Shown: positions 7,997-14,219 of the stretch, piece by piece
Layout of the letters: the number at the start of each line of letters is the position of its first letter
How positions within the stretch are numbered: position 1 is the first letter of the stretch
Program-made: the position numbers and the translations under genes
The notes under the pieces: model-generated
Seen by the model: only the letters and a program-made list of their open reading frames with translations
The model's database searches: none
What the model was told of the DNA's origin: nothing
Origin: JALORV01 sp035429805
GTDB taxonomy: Bacteria; Pseudomonadota; Gammaproteobacteria; Burkholderiales; Burkholderiaceae_F
Length of the DNA stretch: 18,205 bases
Reading direction: 5' to 3'
Assembly: GCA_035429805.1 (NCBI GenBank)
Contig: DAOMFL010000070.1
Span: 1-18,205, forward strand

Positions 7997-8714
7997 TTCC
8001 GTCTGGGTCTATCTTGCCGCCACGCCGCTGCTCGGCCTGACGGCGACGCTGCTGGCCTACCTGATCGCCTACCGCGTCTATCAGCGCAGCGGGCTGAACC
8101 CGCTGGCCAATCCGGTGGCGATTGCTGTCCTACTGCTCGTCGCGCTTCTGGAGCTGACCGGCACGCCGTACCGCACGTACTTCGACGGCGCGCAGTTCGT
8201 GCACTTCCTGCTGGGACCGGCGACGGTGGCGCTGGCGGTGCCACTCTACGACCAGCGCGGCCGGCTGCTGCGGCTGTGGCTGCCGCTGACGCTGGGGCTG
8301 GCCGCCGGCGTCGTGACCGCGATCACCTCGGCGCTCGGCGTCGCTTGGGTTCTCGGCGCGTCCCGCGAAACGCTGCTGTCGCTGGCGCCGAAATCCGTGA
8401 CGACGCCGATTGCGATGGGCATTGCCGAGAAGATCGGCGGCCTGCCCTCGCTGACCGCCGTCTTCGTGATCCTGACCGGAATGATCGGCGCCATCATCGC
8501 GCGGCCTCTGCTAAGCGTGTTGCGCATCGATTCACACCCGGCGCGCGGCTTCGCGGTCGGCGTCGCGGCGCACGGCATCGGCACTGCGCGCGCGTTTCAG
8601 GTCAGCGAACAGATGGGCGCGTTTGCCGGTCTGGCGATGGGGCTGACGGCACTGGTGACCGCATTCGTCGCGCCGTGGCTGGCGCCCGCGCTGGTGTCGT
8701 CACTTGTGCGCTGA
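7983..8714 (+). CDS. CidB/LrgB family membrane protein, likely glycolate/2-hydroxyacid carrier subunit
   Basis: The 243-residue integral membrane protein carries the LrgB/CidB family blocks PKSVTTPIAMGIAEKIGG and HGIGTARAFQ, with about six or seven hydrophobic helices. Length and order match bacterial LrgB. The plant plastid protein PLGG1, an LrgA-LrgB fusion, is a proven glycolate/glycerate transporter in photorespiration. Sitting directly behind glcDEF, this pair is therefore best read as a glycolate or lactate importer/exporter; this is inference from context plus the family precedent. The ATG at 7983 lies inside the end of the CidA/LrgA-like gene (14-nt overlap), a clear sign of coupled synthesis of the two subunits. 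No other carrier gene lies in the cluster. Confidence 0.9.
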   Translation: MTSLDSVWVYLAATPLLGLTATLLAYLIAYRVYQRSGLNPLANPVAIAVLLLVALLELTGTPYRTYFDGAQFVHFLLGPATVALAVPLYDQRGRLLRLWLPLTLGLAAGVVTAITSALGVAWVLGASRETLLSLAPKSVTTPIAMGIAEKIGGLPSLTAVFVILTGMIGAIIARPLLSVLRIDSHPARGFAVGVAAHGIGTARAFQVSEQMGAFAGLAMGLTALVTAFVAPWLAPALVSSLVR

Positions 8715-8732
8715 CTTCCGCAAGGCGACGCG

Positions 8733-9323
8733 ATGCCGACCGCCGAGAGCTCGACCGTGGGCACGATGCTCAACCTGGGCCCGAAGTCAGCCCGGTGGCT
8801 CGAGGGGATCGGCATCACATCGGCGGCCGCTCTGCGTCGCGTCGGCGCCGTGCCGGCCTTTGTCAGGCTCAAGCATGAGCACCCCGGAGTAAGCCTCAAC
8901 CTGCTGTACGCGCTGGTCGGTGCCGTCGACGGATTGCACTGGACCGAGGTCCGGCGCACGCGCCGTCTTGACCTCCTGCTTGCGGTTGAAGATCGCGCAC
9001 GCCTTCATCCCGCGATTCCGCGCCTACGCCGCGACGAACTGTTGGCACTGCGCAATATCGGGCCAGCGATGCGGCGCGACCTCGCGCTGCTCGGCATCTC
9101 AACGGTGGCACAACTCGCGCGCCGGAATCCGGATGCGCTGTACATGGCGCTCGCGCGCAGGAGCGGGAAACGGCAGGATCCGTGCGTGTGGGACACCTTC
9201 GCGGCTGCGATACATCAGGCCCGCACCGGCGAGGCCCTACCGTGGTGGCACTACACGCCGGAGCGCAGACGACGGCAGATCCAGGGTCTCTTCCCTCCTG
9301 GTGCAGCACGGCGCCGCCGCTGA
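8733..9323 (+). CDS. Tandem helix-hairpin-helix protein: TfoX C-terminal-like domain fused to Cdd1-like domain
   Basis: The protein has 196 residues. Residues 10-80 (LNLGPKSARWLEGIGI, then VSLNLLYALVGAVDGLHW) resemble the C-terminal domain of TfoX/Sxy. Residues 98-180 (LRNIGPAMRRDLALLGI, NPDALYMAL, RQDPCVWDTFAAAIH, GEALPWWHYTPER) resemble the small 'pathogenicity locus' protein Cdd1. Both modules use a helix-hairpin-helix seen elsewhere in DNA-binding proteins. The N-terminal TfoX domain is absent. Cys151 in the DPC motif is conserved in the Cdd1 family as I recall it. The tail is very basic (AARRRR). The function is unknown; nucleic-acid binding or a competence-related role is only inference. 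It starts 18 nt after the LrgB-like gene with an AAGG about 7 nt before the ATG, so read-through transcription from the glycolate unit is possible. Confidence 0.8.
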   Translation: MPTAESSTVGTMLNLGPKSARWLEGIGITSAAALRRVGAVPAFVRLKHEHPGVSLNLLYALVGAVDGLHWTEVRRTRRLDLLLAVEDRARLHPAIPRLRRDELLALRNIGPAMRRDLALLGISTVAQLARRNPDALYMALARRSGKRQDPCVWDTFAAAIHQARTGEALPWWHYTPERRRRQIQGLFPPGAARRRR

Positions 9324-9334
9324 GTGGCGGCGGC
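9313..9334. terminator. GC-rich hairpin at the end of the Cdd1-like gene (terminator-like, no T tract)
   Basis: GCCGCCGC (9313-9320) and GCGGCGGC (9327-9334) form a perfect 8-bp stem with a 6-base loop that contains the TGA stop codon of the plus-strand gene. It lies between two convergent genes (9323 and 9411), where a bidirectional terminator would be expected. No run of T follows on either strand, so it is not a canonical intrinsic terminator; it may slow polymerase or protect mRNA 3' ends. Confidence 0.35.
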
Positions 9335-9410
9335 ATCCCTGGCGACCAGCGCAGCGGAGCGGAGCGCGCGCTTCCCTGCGGAAACGACGCGCGCCGCGGT
9401 GTTCAGACAC

Positions 9411-9884
9411 CTACTTCGCGAAACGGCCGTGTGCCTGCATGCGGTCGCACATGGCCTCGTTGGGACCGCCGACGGTCTGTCCCTTCTCCTTGGCCTTGGC
9501 CTGCAATTGCTTGCTGAAGTCGGCCAGGTAGGCCTTGCACTCGTCGTACGACGCCAGGCTCTGCATCTTCGCGCGGTGTGCCGTGCGTTCTTCGTCGGTC
9601 AGCAGCGCGACACCGGGGCCGGCGCCCGGTCCGTAACCCGGACCCATGCCTTGCCGCATTCCGGGACCAAAGCCGGCGCCGCACCCGGGTCCAACACCGC
9701 AACCCGTTGCCGTGCCCATCATGCAGCCTTGCCCGCCTCCGGGACCGTACCCGGCCCCGCAGCCCATGCCGTTGCCGGGCCCGTAACCACCGTGTGCAAG
9801 CGCGGTGCCGACCGCCAATGCGGCCGTCGCAATCGCGAGTCCGACGCTCACCACCCGTCTCTTCTGTCCTGCCGTCCTTGTCAT
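9411..9884 (-). CDS. Small secreted Gly/Pro/Cys/Met-rich protein, function unknown
   Basis: The 157-residue protein has a basic N-terminus and hydrophobic core with a likely signal peptidase site after Ala30 (ALA|HGG), so it is probably periplasmic. Residues 32-91 are an irregular GYGPG/GMGPG/GCG low-complexity region holding Cys42, 54, 62 and 68 plus several Met. The C-terminal part (about 93-157) is a conserved-looking helical module, LLTDEERTAHRAKMQSL..YDECKAYL..AKEKG..MCDRMQ, with Cys116 and Cys146, which could form a disulfide. I recall this module from hypothetical proteins of Betaproteobacteria, without a known function. The sequence superficially resembles metal-stress periplasmic proteins (Spy/ZraP class), but I see no firm homology. 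The start is well supported by a near-perfect Shine-Dalgarno. It is convergent with the Cdd1-like gene and separated from pncA by 145 bp, so it probably has its own promoter. Confidence 0.82.
   Translation of the reverse strand: MTRTAGQKRRVVSVGLAIATAALAVGTALAHGGYGPGNGMGCGAGYGPGGGQGCMMGTATGCGVGPGCGAGFGPGMRQGMGPGYGPGAGPGVALLTDEERTAHRAKMQSLASYDECKAYLADFSKQLQAKAKEKGQTVGGPNEAMCDRMQAHGRFAK
9612..9788 (-). repeat. Low-complexity Gly-Pro-Gly coding repeat
   Basis: About 59 codons of the small secreted protein are dominated by Gly and Pro in GPG, GYGPG and GxGCG units. The DNA shows the matching cg-rich quasi-repeats (for example ggaccg/cccgga blocks). Units are imperfect, so this looks like an old expansion rather than a phase-variable tract. 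Confidence 0.6.
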
Positions 9885-9888
9885 CGCA

Positions 9889-9896
9889 ACCTCCTT
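9889..9896 (-). promoter_or_regulatory. Strong ribosome binding site of the small secreted protein
   Basis: AAGGAGGT on the minus strand is an ideal Shine-Dalgarno, placed 4 nt before the ATG at 9884. It is the strongest in the window and suggests high-level translation of this short gene. Confidence 0.7.
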
Positions 9897-10029
9897 TGGT
9901 CTTGATGAGCACAGACTAGTTTTCAGGCGCGGCGCGCCCTTGTGCGCGGTCAAGCGCTGCCGGTCGCAGGGTGTGAGAGTCGTAACGAAGTGTTTCCGCG
10001 GAAGTGGGTGAGCGACCCGCAGCGCCAGG

Positions 10030-10650
10030 TCACTGCAGCGTGTCCGAAGACACGAGCCGCACGCCGGCATCGGAAAATGCCCGGTGCGCGGCTTCAAGCG
10101 AGCCGCCGGTATCGATTGCGCGGCAGGCATCCTCGATGACAATTGCCTCGAAGCCGCGCAGCCGCGCATCGAGCGCGCTCCACGCGACGCAGAAGTCGAG
10201 CGCGAGGCCGGTGAGGTACACGGTGCGGATGCCGCGTTCGTTGAGCAGCCCAGCAAGCCCGGTGGGCGTCCGGCGATCGGCTTCCAGGAACGCCGAGTAG
10301 CTGTCCGTGTGCGCGTGATAGCCCTTGCGGATCACGCCCTGCGCGTGCGGCACGACAAGGCGCGCATCGAAGGCGGCACCGTGCGTGCCCTGCACGCAGT
10401 GATCGGGCCACAGCACCTGTCTTCCATACGGCAGTTCGATCGTGGAAAACGGCACGTGGCCGGGATGCGTGGACGCGAACGAGATATGGCCCGGCGTATG
10501 CCAGTCCTGCGTCAGCAGGACGTTGTCGAAACGCGCGGCGATCCGGTTGATGACTGGAATCACCGCGTCGCCGCCTTCGACCGCCAGCGCGCCGCCCGGC
10601 AGGAAGTCGTGCTGTACGTCGACGACCAGCAGCAGCGCGTCGGAGCGCAT
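10030..10650 (-). CDS. pncA: Nicotinamidase (pyrazinamidase) PncA
   Basis: The 206-residue protein is a cysteine hydrolase of the isochorismatase-like superfamily that deamidates nicotinamide to nicotinate, feeding the Preiss-Handler route of NAD salvage. All expected catalytic elements are visible: Asp11 (VVDVQHDF), Lys109 (IRKGY) and Cys154 (LDFCV) as the triad, and Asp49, His51 (TQDWH) and His84 (WPDHC) as metal ligands. Length agrees with E. coli PncA (about 213). The start at 10650 lies 29 nt downstream of the pntB stop on the same strand, with only a weak AAGG close to the ATG, so co-transcription with the transhydrogenase genes is likely. This joins NAD(P) redox balance and NAD salvage in one unit. 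Confidence 0.93.
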   Translation of the reverse strand: MRSDALLLVVDVQHDFLPGGALAVEGGDAVIPVINRIAARFDNVLLTQDWHTPGHISFASTHPGHVPFSTIELPYGRQVLWPDHCVQGTHGAAFDARLVVPHAQGVIRKGYHAHTDSYSAFLEADRRTPTGLAGLLNERGIRTVYLTGLALDFCVAWSALDARLRGFEAIVIEDACRAIDTGGSLEAAHRAFSDAGVRLVSSDTLQ

Positions 10651-10679
10651 GGCCTTGCTCGGGCCGTCGGCGTCGCGCC

Positions 10680-12110
10680 TTAGCCGACCGCCTTGCCCAT
10701 CTCCTCGACGACCTTCTTGGCGTCACCGAAGACCATCATCGTCTTCGGCATGTAGAAGAGTTCGTTGTCGAGGCCGGCATAGCCCGACGCCATCGAGCGC
10801 TTGTTGACGATCACCTGCTTCGCCTTGTAGGCCTCGAGAATCGGCATGCCTGCGATCGCCGACTTCGGGTCCTTCGCCGCCGGGTTGACGACGTCATTGG
10901 CGCCGAGGATCAGCGCAACGTCGGCCTCGCCAAACTCGCCGTTGATGTCCTCCATCTCGAACACCTGGTCATACGGCACCTCGGCCTCGGCGAGCAGCAC
11001 GTTCATGTGGCCCGGCATGCGGCCCGCGACCGGGTGGATCGCGTACTTCACCGTCACGCCCTTGGCGATCAGCTTGTCGGCGAGTTCCTTCAGCGGATGC
11101 TGCGCGCGCGCGACCGCGAGGCCGTAGCCCGGCACGATGATGACGGTTTCGGCATTCTCCATCAGGAACGCTGCGTCCTCCGGCGAGCCCGAGCGCACCG
11201 GCCGCTGCTCGGTCTTGCCGCCCGCCACAGCGACCTCGCCGCCGAAGCCGCCGAGGATCACGTTGAAGAACGAGCGGTTCATCGCCTTGCACATGATGTA
11301 GCTCAGGATCGCGCCCGACGATCCGACCAGCGAACCGGCGACGATCAGCATGAAGTTGTTCAGCGAGAAGCCGATGCCGGCCGCGGCCCAGCCCGAGTAG
11401 CTGTTCAGCATCGAGACCACGACCGGCATGTCGGCGCCGCCGATCGGGATGATGATCAGCACCCCCAGAACGAAGGCGATTGCCAGCATGGCCCAGAACG
11501 CGAGCCAGTCCTGCGTGAACGCGAACCAGAGGCCGAAGGCGAACATCGCAATCGCCAGCACGAGGTTCAGCATGTGCTGGCCGGAAAAGACGACCGGCGC
11601 ACCCTGGAACAGCCGGAACTTGTACTTTCCGGAAAGTTTGCCGAACGCGATCACCGAGCCCGAAAACGTGATTGCTCCGACGAAGGCGCCGATGAAGAGT
11701 TCGAAGCGGTTGCCGGTCGGGATCATGCCGCCGTACGGCGCAATGCCGAAGGCCCACGGCTCGGCCACCGCCGCGATGGCGATGAACACGGCCGCGAGAC
11801 CGATCATGCTGTGCATGAACGCGACCATCTCGGGCATCTTGGTCATTTCGACCTTGAAGGCGATCGTCGTGCCGACCGCGCCGCCAACGATGAGCCCGAG
11901 CAGCACCCACCCCATGCCGATCGTGGCGATCTGCGGTGCCAGCTTGTAGACCAGCGCGACGGTCGTGACGATCGCGATCGCCATGCCCACCATGCCGAAG
12001 GAGTTGCCGCGACGCGACGTCGTGGGGTGCGACAGGCCCTTGAGCGCCTGGATGAAGAAGACCGACGCAACCAGGTACAGCAGGATGATGACGTTCATGC
12101 TGAGTTCCAT
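10680..12110 (-). CDS. pntB: NAD(P) transhydrogenase subunit beta PntB
   Basis: The 476-residue protein fits the beta subunit (E. coli 462). The N-terminal 290 or so residues are a chain of hydrophobic helices (domain II, the proton path). The C-terminal domain III binds NADP(H), with IIVPGYGLAVARAQH as its nucleotide loop and conserved blocks HPVAGRMPGHMNVLLAEA, GANDVVNPAA and NKRSMASGYAG. With PntAA and PntAB it forms the inner-membrane complex that uses the proton gradient to reduce NADP+ with NADH. The start at 12110 follows an AAGGGGCG within about 3-10 nt; a second in-frame ATG at 12098 is an alternative. It follows the pntAB stop by 9 nt. Confidence 0.95.
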   Translation of the reverse strand: MELSMNVIILLYLVASVFFIQALKGLSHPTTSRRGNSFGMVGMAIAIVTTVALVYKLAPQIATIGMGWVLLGLIVGGAVGTTIAFKVEMTKMPEMVAFMHSMIGLAAVFIAIAAVAEPWAFGIAPYGGMIPTGNRFELFIGAFVGAITFSGSVIAFGKLSGKYKFRLFQGAPVVFSGQHMLNLVLAIAMFAFGLWFAFTQDWLAFWAMLAIAFVLGVLIIIPIGGADMPVVVSMLNSYSGWAAAGIGFSLNNFMLIVAGSLVGSSGAILSYIMCKAMNRSFFNVILGGFGGEVAVAGGKTEQRPVRSGSPEDAAFLMENAETVIIVPGYGLAVARAQHPLKELADKLIAKGVTVKYAIHPVAGRMPGHMNVLLAEAEVPYDQVFEMEDINGEFGEADVALILGANDVVNPAAKDPKSAIAGMPILEAYKAKQVIVNKRSMASGYAGLDNELFYMPKTMMVFGDAKKVVEEMGKAVG

Positions 12111-12119
12111 GCCCGCCCC

Positions 12120-12437
12120 TTACTTCCTTTCGGCCGAAGACGCCTTCGGCTCTTTCTTCTTGAACATCTCCAGCATCCGGCGCGTGACCAGAAAGCCGCC
12201 GAAGACGTTGACCGCGGCGAGCGCGACCGCGAGCACTCCCATCGCCTTGCCGAGGCCGGTCTCGGTCAGCGCGGCCGCGAGCATCGCGCCGACGATGATG
12301 ATCGCCGACACCGCGTTGGTGACGGACATCAGCGGCGTGTGCAGCGCCGGAGTGACGTTCCACACCACGTGGTAGCCGACGTAGACGGCCAGCACGAAGA
12401 TGATCAGGTTGTAGACGATGTGGCTGGCAGCTTCCAT
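12120..12437 (-). CDS. pntAB: NAD(P) transhydrogenase subunit alpha part 2 (PntAB, membrane segment)
   Basis: This 105-residue protein corresponds to the membrane tail of the E. coli alpha subunit, encoded separately as in Rhodospirillum rubrum. Three hydrophobic helices are visible (about residues 8-28, 42-60 and 65-85), with the family sequences HVVWNVTPALHTPLMSVTNAVS and VNVFGGFLVTRRML. The last 15 residues are charged (KKKEPKASSAERK). It contributes to the proton channel together with PntB. The start at 12437 lies 23 nt after the pntAA stop. A longer frame exists upstream but is antisense or out of phase with pntAA, so the ATG giving MEAASHIVYN is the best choice. Confidence 0.92.
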   Translation of the reverse strand: MEAASHIVYNLIIFVLAVYVGYHVVWNVTPALHTPLMSVTNAVSAIIIVGAMLAAALTETGLGKAMGVLAVALAAVNVFGGFLVTRRMLEMFKKKEPKASSAERK

Positions 12438-12460
12438 TGTTGTCGCTCGCTTGGTTCGGT

Positions 12461-13579
12461 CTAGTTCTTGCGCTTGATTTCGCCGCCGGTGCACATCAGG
12501 CAGGCGGCCACGATGTCGTCGTCGGCCGGCAGCGTGAAATTGCCGTCCTTGTCGACGACGAGCTTCAGGAAGTCCAGTACGTTGCGCGCGTAAAGCGCCG
12601 ACGAGTCGGTCGGCACCGTGGCCGGAATGTTCGGCTGGCCGATGATGTGCACGCCGTACTTCGTGACGATCTTGCCGAGTTCCGACAGCGCGCAGTTGCC
12701 GCCCTGCTCGACCGCCATGTCGAGGATCACCGAGCCGGGCTGCATGCTCTTCACCATGTCCTCGGTGATCAGGATCGGCGCTTTGCGACCGGGAATGAGC
12801 GCAGTGGCGATTGCGATGTTGGTCTGCTTCAGCCGCTCGCCGACCGCGGCGGCCTGCCGCTGCATCCACGAGGCGGGCATCGGCCGCGCATAACCACCCA
12901 CGCCCTGCGCGATCTCGCGCTCTTCGTCGGACTCGTAGGGAACGTCGACGAACTTGGCGCCGAGCGACTCGATCTGCTCCTTCACCGCCGGGCGCACGTC
13001 CGAAGCTTCGACGACGGCGCCGAGCCGCTTGGCGGTCGCAATCGCCTGCAGGCCGGCCACGCCGGCACCCAGAATCAGCACGCGCGCCGCCTTCACGGTG
13101 CCGGCCGCCGTCATCATCATCGGCATCAGCTTGCCGTAGGTCGCAGCCGCCATGAGCACCGCCTTGTAGCCGGCGATATTGGCCTGCGACGACAGCACGT
13201 CCATGCTCTGTGCACGCGTGGTGCGCGGGGCGGCTTCGAGCGCGAAGGCAGTCAGGCCCGCGCCGTTCATCGCCGCGATGCCGTCGTTATTGAAGGGTTC
13301 GAGCATGCCGATCACCACGGTGCCGCGCTTCATCTGCGCGAGTTCGGCAGCCTCGGGCAGCCGCACCTTGAGCACCATGTCGGCGCCGAAGGCGTCGGCG
13401 CCGGAACCGATCGAGGCGCCCGCAGCCGTGTACGCCTCGTCGGTAAAACTCGCCGCCACGCCGGCGCCGGCCTGAACGACGACGGCGTGCTTGGCCGTCA
13501 CCAGCTTCTTGACGGTCTCAGGGGTCGCGGCCACGCGGGTCTCGCCCGGGCGGATTTCTGCGGGCACTCCGATCTTCAT
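12461..13579 (-). CDS. pntAA: NAD(P) transhydrogenase subunit alpha part 1 (PntAA, NAD-binding)
   Basis: The 372-residue soluble domain I binds NAD(H) on the cytoplasmic face. The Rossmann loop is GAGVAG (171-176) followed by the acidic EASDVR. The RQD loop of transhydrogenases is complete: Arg119, Gln124 and Asp127 in the block RTTRAQSMDVLSSQANIAGY. The N-terminus MKIGVPAEIRPGETRVAATP is typical of the alanine dehydrogenase/PNT family. It lacks membrane helices, confirming the split-alpha architecture with pntAB. The ATG at 13579 has AGAGGGA about 6 nt upstream. The gene heads the minus-strand unit and is divergent from nudJ across a 163-bp region that must hold its promoter. Confidence 0.95.
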   Translation of the reverse strand: MKIGVPAEIRPGETRVAATPETVKKLVTAKHAVVVQAGAGVAASFTDEAYTAAGASIGSGADAFGADMVLKVRLPEAAELAQMKRGTVVIGMLEPFNNDGIAAMNGAGLTAFALEAAPRTTRAQSMDVLSSQANIAGYKAVLMAAATYGKLMPMMMTAAGTVKAARVLILGAGVAGLQAIATAKRLGAVVEASDVRPAVKEQIESLGAKFVDVPYESDEEREIAQGVGGYARPMPASWMQRQAAAVGERLKQTNIAIATALIPGRKAPILITEDMVKSMQPGSVILDMAVEQGGNCALSELGKIVTKYGVHIIGQPNIPATVPTDSSALYARNVLDFLKLVVDKDGNFTLPADDDIVAACLMCTGGEIKRKN

Positions 13580-13678
13580 TCAGCGTCCCTCTCGCTCGTG
13601 GGTTCCGACGGTCGGCTCTTGTGCCATCAGCGGCCCCGTGGCACCTGCGCCGCAGGGCGGCCTGACGGTCGCGGCCGA

Positions 13679-13684
13679 TAGAAT
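13679..13684 (+). promoter_or_regulatory. Candidate -10 element for the nudJ-mnmA unit
   Basis: TAGAAT (5 of 6 to TATAAT), set in GATAGAATCGCG, lies 58 nt before the nudJ ATG in the divergent intergenic region. No convincing -35 hexamer sits 16-18 nt upstream; CTGACG at 13662-13667 is too close. A short inverted repeat TCGCG-N6-CGCGA (13684-13699) covers the expected start point and could be an operator, or chance. Confidence 0.4.
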
Positions 13685-13742
13685 CGCGACTTTACGCGAA
13701 AGCCCGGCGCCGACGCACGTCGCGCTGCCACGGCGCCATCCC

Positions 13743-14219
13743 ATGCCATCTCCCTGGAAACCCAGCGTCACGGTGGCCGCGATCGTCGAGCGCGATGGGC
13801 GGTTCCTGATGGTCGAGGAGCAGACGTCGGACGGCATCCGCCTGAACCAGCCGGCGGGCCACCTCGACCCCGGCGAGAGCCTGGTCGACGCCGCCATCCG
13901 CGAAACCCTGGAGGAAACGACCTGCACTTTCGCGCCGCAGGCGCTGCTCGGCGTCTACATGGCGCGCTCCGGTTCGGCCTACGAGGCCGGGCCGGTCACT
14001 TACGTGCGCTTTGCCTTCACCGGAACGGTCGGCGAGCCCGACAATGCGCTCAAGCTCGACCACGGCATCCAGCGAGCATTGTGGCTCACCGCCGATGAGA
14101 TCCGGGCGCGCGCCGAAATGCATCGCAGTCCGCTGGTGATGAAGTGCATCGAGGATCACCTCGCGGGCCAGCGCTATCCCCTGAGCGTGGTCCACACGCA
14201 CCCTTCGGCCGTTGCATGA
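13743..14219 (+). CDS. nudJ: Nudix hydrolase, NudJ-like phosphatase
   Basis: The 158-residue protein matches NudJ (E. coli 153 residues) in length and layout. The Nudix box is at residues 39-61: Gly39, Glu45, Arg53, Glu54, Glu57 and Glu58 are all in place for metal binding. The usual Gly near the end of the box is Thr60, and Cys follows. NudJ of E. coli hydrolyses HMP-pyrophosphate and thiamine pyrophosphate and, slowly, nucleoside diphosphates and triphosphates; whether this one does is inferred. The ATG at 13743 gives the canonical N-terminus (MPSPWKPSVTVAAIVE) although no clear Shine-Dalgarno precedes it; the frame is open further upstream but into pntAA antisense. Its stop overlaps the mnmA start as ATGA; the nudJ-mnmA pairing is also found in E. 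coli. Confidence 0.88.
   Translation: MPSPWKPSVTVAAIVERDGRFLMVEEQTSDGIRLNQPAGHLDPGESLVDAAIRETLEETTCTFAPQALLGVYMARSGSAYEAGPVTYVRFAFTGTVGEPDNALKLDHGIQRALWLTADEIRARAEMHRSPLVMKCIEDHLAGQRYPLSVVHTHPSAVA

Noticed and set aside
5521..8244. 907-codon minus-strand frame antisense to glcE, glcF and the LrgAB-like genes
   Set aside because: It covers four well-identified plus-strand genes, has compositionally biased translation and no domain.
7640..8714. Holin/antiholin lysis module reading of the LrgAB-like pair
   Set aside because: Tight coupling to glcDEF and the PLGG1 precedent make a transport role more likely; no endolysin or phage gene is nearby.
9939..9954. CTTG-N8-CAAG inverted repeat with a TTGACC (minus strand) upstream of the small secreted protein, considered as a MerR-type metal promoter
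   Set aside because: No -10 hexamer lies at 17-20 nt spacing on the minus strand, and 4-bp arms are expected by chance.
9993..10004. TTCCGCGGAA palindrome as an operator
   Set aside because: Ten-base palindromes of CG-rich content are common at this base composition, and no second copy or regulator gene is near.
11007..12464. Plus-strand 485-codon frame opposite pntB and pntAB
   Set aside because: His/Asp/Arg-rich shadow typical of antisense to hydrophobic membrane genes; the pnt genes are unambiguous.
12437..13681. Plus-strand 414-codon frame opposite pntAA
   Set aside because: Antisense shadow of a conserved gene, with no motif.
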